NCBI GenBank assembly: GCA_034436335.1
Contig: DAOTVO010000023.1
Span: forward strand, 1-62,211
Direction: 5' to 3'
Length of the DNA stretch: 62,211 nucleotides
Source of the DNA: UBA877 sp034436335
GTDB lineage: Bacteria > Chloroflexota > Anaerolineae > Anaerolineales > Villigracilaceae
In this document: positions 59,887 to 62,211 of the stretch, piece by piece
Position numbering within the stretch: the first letter of the stretch is position 1
Layout of the letters: every line of letters starts with the position of its first letter
Translations under genes and position numbers: made by a program
The notes under the pieces: model-generated
The model's input: the letters and a program-made list of their open reading frames with translations, nothing else
What the model was told of the DNA's origin: nothing
Database searches by the model: none

Positions 59887-60439
59887 CATGATGCTCGCGG
59901 CAGCGCGCCTCGTACATCTCCGCCGCGCCGACGATCACCACGGGGTCGTCATAGCGCGCCGGTTTGCCGTTGACCAGCCGCTGGGTACGGGAGGCCGGTT
60001 CGCCGCAGACCATGCAGATGGCCTGGAGTTTGTCCACCTGTTCGGCCTTGGCCATTAGGACGGGCATCGGGCCAAACGGTTCGCCGCGGAAGTCCATATC
60101 CAGGCCGGCGATAATGACGCGCAGATTGCGGGCAGCCAACTGGTCTACGACTTGAATGATACCATCATCGAAGAATTGCGCCTCGTCAATGGCGACCACC
60201 GTCGCCTCGCCATCAAGTCTTTCAAGAATGTCGGCCGATTTTTGCACCGGCACGGCATCGAAATCATTGCCCGCGTGGGAGGTGACTTTTTCGACCGCGT
60301 AGCGAATGTCAATGGCTGGTTTGAACACTTGTACTTTCTGGCGGGCGATGACGGCGCGGCGCAGACGGCGGATGAGTTCGTCGGTCTTGCCGCTGAACAT
60401 CGAACCGCAAATGACTTCGATACTGCCTTTATGATGCAT
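59873..60439 (-). CDS. tdk: Thymidine kinase
   Basis: A 188-aa type II thymidine kinase. The P-loop is GSMFSGKT (12-19), the Walker B-like motif is IDEAQFFD, and GLDMDFRGEPFGPMP is the lasso region. Zinc ligands are Cys in ICMVCGEP and YEARCREHH. The last codons HEVPR and the TAG stop lie in the first unit of the 21-bp minisatellite, so the array may have grown out of the gene's 3' end. It phosphorylates thymidine in salvage, like the neighbouring hpt genes for purines. Confidence 0.93.
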   Translation of the reverse strand: MHHKGSIEVICGSMFSGKTDELIRRLRRAVIARQKVQVFKPAIDIRYAVEKVTSHAGNDFDAVPVQKSADILERLDGEATVVAIDEAQFFDDGIIQVVDQLAARNLRVIIAGLDMDFRGEPFGPMPVLMAKAEQVDKLQAICMVCGEPASRTQRLVNGKPARYDDPVVIVGAAEMYEARCREHHEVPR

Positions 60440-60468
60440 GGATGACCTCGCTGACTGGGGTTGACGAG

Positions 60469-60503
60469 AAAAAAACAGGCAGATGCTGGCTGCATCTGCC
60501 TGT
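60469..60503 (-). terminator. Terminator of the L21-L27-L31 operon
   Basis: ACAGGCAGATGC and GCATCTGCCTGT pair around a 5-nt loop. On the minus strand seven T follow. It lies 22 nt after the rpmE stop. Confidence 0.85.
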
Positions 60504-60524
60504 CAAGTTTACTCGAAAATTGTA

Positions 60525-61001
60525 TTATTCGGCAGGAGTTTCTGCCGCTTCGGGGAGAGTATAGCCCAGGGCGCGCAGTTTTTTCTTCAGGTCAATCAGT
60601 GATTTGCGGCCAAACCCTTCAATGGCCAGCACTGCTTCTTCGCCCTGGCCGAGTTTCTCGATGAACTGACCGACGGTGGTGATGCCGGCTTTGGCAAGTG
60701 TCTCGACGGCGCGGGCGCCCATCTCGAGGTCCGCAATGGGGCGGGCGGGAGAAACTTTGGCTTCGGCGCGCGATTTCTGTTCCTGGACATAGGTCTGGCG
60801 GGCTTCCAATTTCTTGCGGAAGCGGTCCACCTGCCCTTCAATGTCAATGATACGCGCCTGTTCGCCGGAGAAGAACGGATGACACTTGGAGCAGACTTCG
60901 ACGCGAATTTCCTTTTGAGTCGAGCCGGTCGTCCAGGTATTGCCGCAAGCGCAGGTCACTCTGGCGTCGGGATAGTAAGTGGGATGAATACCTTGTTTCA
61001 T
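60525..61001 (-). CDS. rpmE: Ribosomal protein L31 fused to an alpha-CTD-like domain
   Basis: A 158-aa protein. Residues 1-68 are L31 with zinc ligands Cys17, Cys19, Cys37 and Cys40. A charged linker (69-87) leads to residues 88-147, IADLEMGARAVETLAKAGIT and GEEAVLAIEGFGRKSLIDLK, which match the helix-hairpin-helix C-terminal domain of RNA polymerase alpha. Normal L31 is about 70 aa, so the second half is an addition. It may bind DNA, rRNA or transcription factors. The operon order is L21, L27, L31. Confidence 0.88.
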   Translation of the reverse strand: MKQGIHPTYYPDARVTCACGNTWTTGSTQKEIRVEVCSKCHPFFSGEQARIIDIEGQVDRFRKKLEARQTYVQEQKSRAEAKVSPARPIADLEMGARAVETLAKAGITTVGQFIEKLGQGEEAVLAIEGFGRKSLIDLKKKLRALGYTLPEAAETPAE

Positions 61002-61021
61002 ATTGATTTCCTTTCGCCGGA

Positions 61022-61282
<261 letters not shown>

Positions 61283-61299
61283 AGTTGGTACCTCTTTCC

Positions 61300-61788
61300 T
61301 TACTTGCTGTCGCTCTTCTTCGCGGCAGGCTTGGATGTCGTTTTGGCTTTAGGTTCGGCCTTAGCCGGAGCGGCTGTCTTCTTGGCGGGCTGGGCCTCCG
61401 TCTTGGCAGGCTCGGCTTCGGCTTCCGGCGCTTCGGCTTTCACAGTCTTCTTGGCTTCCTTCACCACCAGTTCCGCGCCGCCAATCTGCTGAATCAGCAG
61501 GCGGGTGTAGTTCTGGCGATGGCCGGTCTTGACGCGGATGCGCTTTTTGGGGCTATAGTTGAAGATGGTGACCTTCTCGCCCTTGAAGTGTTCCTGCACC
61601 GTGGCCCAAACCGGGCTGTCCTTAACAATGGGCGTGCCAACCGTGACGGTTTCCCCATCGGCCAGCAGGAGCACCTGCTCCAGTTTGATGTTCGAGCCGG
61701 GCTCGACCGGCAGGCGGTCCACTTCGATGATACCGCCTTCGACGGCTTTGTACTGTTTGCCGCCGCTTTCAACGATTGCGAATTTCAT
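61300..61788 (-). CDS. rplU: Ribosomal protein L21 with Lys/Ala-rich tail
   Basis: A 162-aa L21. Residues 1-105 are the normal fold (MKFAIVESGGKQYKAVEGG, FKGEKVTIFNYSPKKRIRVK, GHRQNYTRLLI). Residues 106-162 form an Ala/Lys/Pro/Glu-rich tail without recognisable domain. The ATG at 61788 with GGAG, not an upstream one, gives the standard N-terminus. It is the first gene of the operon and has a consensus promoter. Confidence 0.95.
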   Translation of the reverse strand: MKFAIVESGGKQYKAVEGGIIEVDRLPVEPGSNIKLEQVLLLADGETVTVGTPIVKDSPVWATVQEHFKGEKVTIFNYSPKKRIRVKTGHRQNYTRLLIQQIGGAELVVKEAKKTVKAEAPEAEAEPAKTEAQPAKKTAAPAKAEPKAKTTSKPAAKKSDSK

Positions 61789-61876
61789 TTTTTCACTCCT
61801 GGTCTTCGCTTCACCGGACTGCCTGCGGGGGGCTGCCCTGCGCCTGCAAGCCGGGGAAGCCGGGATACAAACGGAC

Positions 61877-61899
61877 GCCCCAGCAAATTCCGCCGGGGC
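61877..61899 (-). promoter_or_regulatory. Hairpin in the rplU leader
   Basis: On the minus strand GCCCCGGC pairs with GCTGGGGC (one G-U). It starts about 7 nt after the predicted transcription start in a 118-nt leader. It may be an autoregulatory ribosomal-protein leader; I cannot match it to a known class. Confidence 0.4.
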
Positions 61900-61912
61900 A
61901 GAAGCGGGCAGT

Positions 61913-61941
61913 ATTATACATGCAAGGCAGGAGAGTGTCAA
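61913..61941 (-). promoter_or_regulatory. Consensus sigma-70 promoter of rplU-rpmA-rpmE
   Basis: On the minus strand TTGACA and TATAAT are exactly 17 bp apart, a perfect consensus. The left end of the insertion sequence lies only about 20 bp upstream of the -35. Confidence 0.85.
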
Positions 61942-61959
61942 CATCCGCGAATAAAATAT

Positions 61960-62211
61960 TAGGGCAATCGCATTTGGAAAGATGTGAGAGAATCGCTGCA
62001 CAGAAGAAAGGAGAGCAGCGATGGAGACACCCCGCCTGGTCAAAATAGAAGCACATTTTGGCAAGATGCGCGATCCCCGGACTGGGAACGCCAAACGGCA
62101 CAAGTTACTGGACATTTTGGTCATTGCGATTTGTGCGGTAATTTGTGGAGCAGACAGTTGGAGCGAGATTGAGTTGTTCGGGAAAAACAAGCAAGGTTGG
62201 CTGAAGAAATT
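61960..62211 (+). mobile_element. Left end of an ISAs1-type insertion sequence
   Basis: The transposase frame begins at 62021. The boundary near TAGGGC at 61960 is a guess from a change in composition and distance to the rplU promoter; a terminal inverted repeat cannot be verified because the right end is outside the window. Confidence 0.55.
62021..62211 (+). CDS. ISAs1-family transposase, N-terminal part
   Basis: An open frame of 63 full codons runs off the window. METPRLVKIEAHFGKMRDPR, then HKLLDILVIAICAVICGADS and WSEIELFGKNKQGWLKK match the N-terminal region of ISAs1/H-repeat transposases (the DDE_Tnp_1-associated domain). The catalytic DDE residues lie beyond the window. AGGAG precedes the ATG. 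Confidence 0.88.
   Translation, partial: METPRLVKIEAHFGKMRDPRTGNAKRHKLLDILVIAICAVICGADSWSEIELFGKNKQGWLKK

Noticed and set aside
59582..60058. Open frame with ARDFAPL heptad repeats
   Set aside because: The 21-bp tandem repeat is a multiple of three, so any frame stays open through it. It lacks a plausible start site and then runs antisense to tdk.
61789..62190. N-terminally longer L21 starting near 62190
   Set aside because: L21 starts with MKFAIVESGGKQYKAV at 61788 after GGAG. The upstream extension crosses the promoter and the insertion sequence.

Overview
The window looks like a chromosomal segment of an uncultured, probably anaerobic Chloroflexota bacterium, most likely of the Anaerolineae type. 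This is an inference from gene content: a roadblock/V4R/response-regulator operon, DUF3597, DUF4332 and DUF4190 proteins, a G5/3D lipoprotein, a Ser/Thr kinase next to an FHA-winged-helix protein, two formate dehydrogenases, and pyrophosphate-type glycolytic enzymes. Most genes are GC-rich. The two paralogous lipoprotein genes at the left edge and near 53 kb are clearly more AT-rich. No rRNA, CRISPR array or prophage is visible. One tRNA (Asp) and the left part of one insertion sequence at the right edge are present.

Layout. 1-900: 3' part of a lipoprotein-like gene. 1166-6347: PD-(D/E)XK nuclease, recJ, archease and rtcB (DNA processing and RNA repair). 6500-10097: orphan amino-acid ABC ATPase, YbaK-type deacylase and Rel. 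10219-13061: VKOR, a small acidic Cys protein, a YabE-like lipoprotein and rsmA. 13063-15692 (minus): roadblock, V4R, response regulator with degenerate GGDEF, and a DPM-type glycosyltransferase. 15855-20511: L,D-transpeptidase, tRNA-Asp, several small conserved proteins and a UbiA prenyltransferase.

20739-35612 is the most striking block, a 15-kb formate/redox cluster: hdrC-hdrB-hdrA-mvhD, an Fe-S linker protein, a 681-aa formate dehydrogenase, a ferritin-like protein, fdhD, focA, a CBS protein, a NuoE-NuoF fusion, a 923-aa NuoG/FDH fusion and a cyclic-nucleotide-binding protein. It encodes two molybdenum/tungsten formate dehydrogenases with different electron outlets (Hdr-type flavin bifurcation and NAD(P)) plus formate transport and maturation. 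It could interconvert formate, NAD(P)H, ferredoxin and an unidentified disulfide.

35687-51411: PPi-type phosphofructokinase, FHA-winged helix regulator, Ser/Thr kinase and a membrane protein homologous to the kinase tail, RarD, CinA, a nucleosidase, an MFS transporter, a nitroreductase, metG with a structured leader, a fatty-acid hydroxylase, an alpha/beta hydrolase and pyruvate phosphate dikinase. PPi-PFK and PPDK together suggest a pyrophosphate-based, reversible glycolysis.

51584-62211: single-domain response regulator, zinc-ribbon protein, the complete lipoprotein paralog, a decayed TPR-GGDEF gene, an alpha/beta hydrolase carrying an in-frame repeat insertion, a DEDD-type exonuclease, a DUF5678-like/CCA-transferase fusion, tandem hpt genes, a three-part minisatellite, tdk, and the rplU-rpmA-rpmE operon, in which L31 is fused to an RNA polymerase alpha-CTD-like domain. 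The last 250 bases are the left end of an ISAs1-type element. Several genes have a -10-like hexamer 6-8 nt before the ATG and no Shine-Dalgarno, suggesting frequent leaderless transcription.
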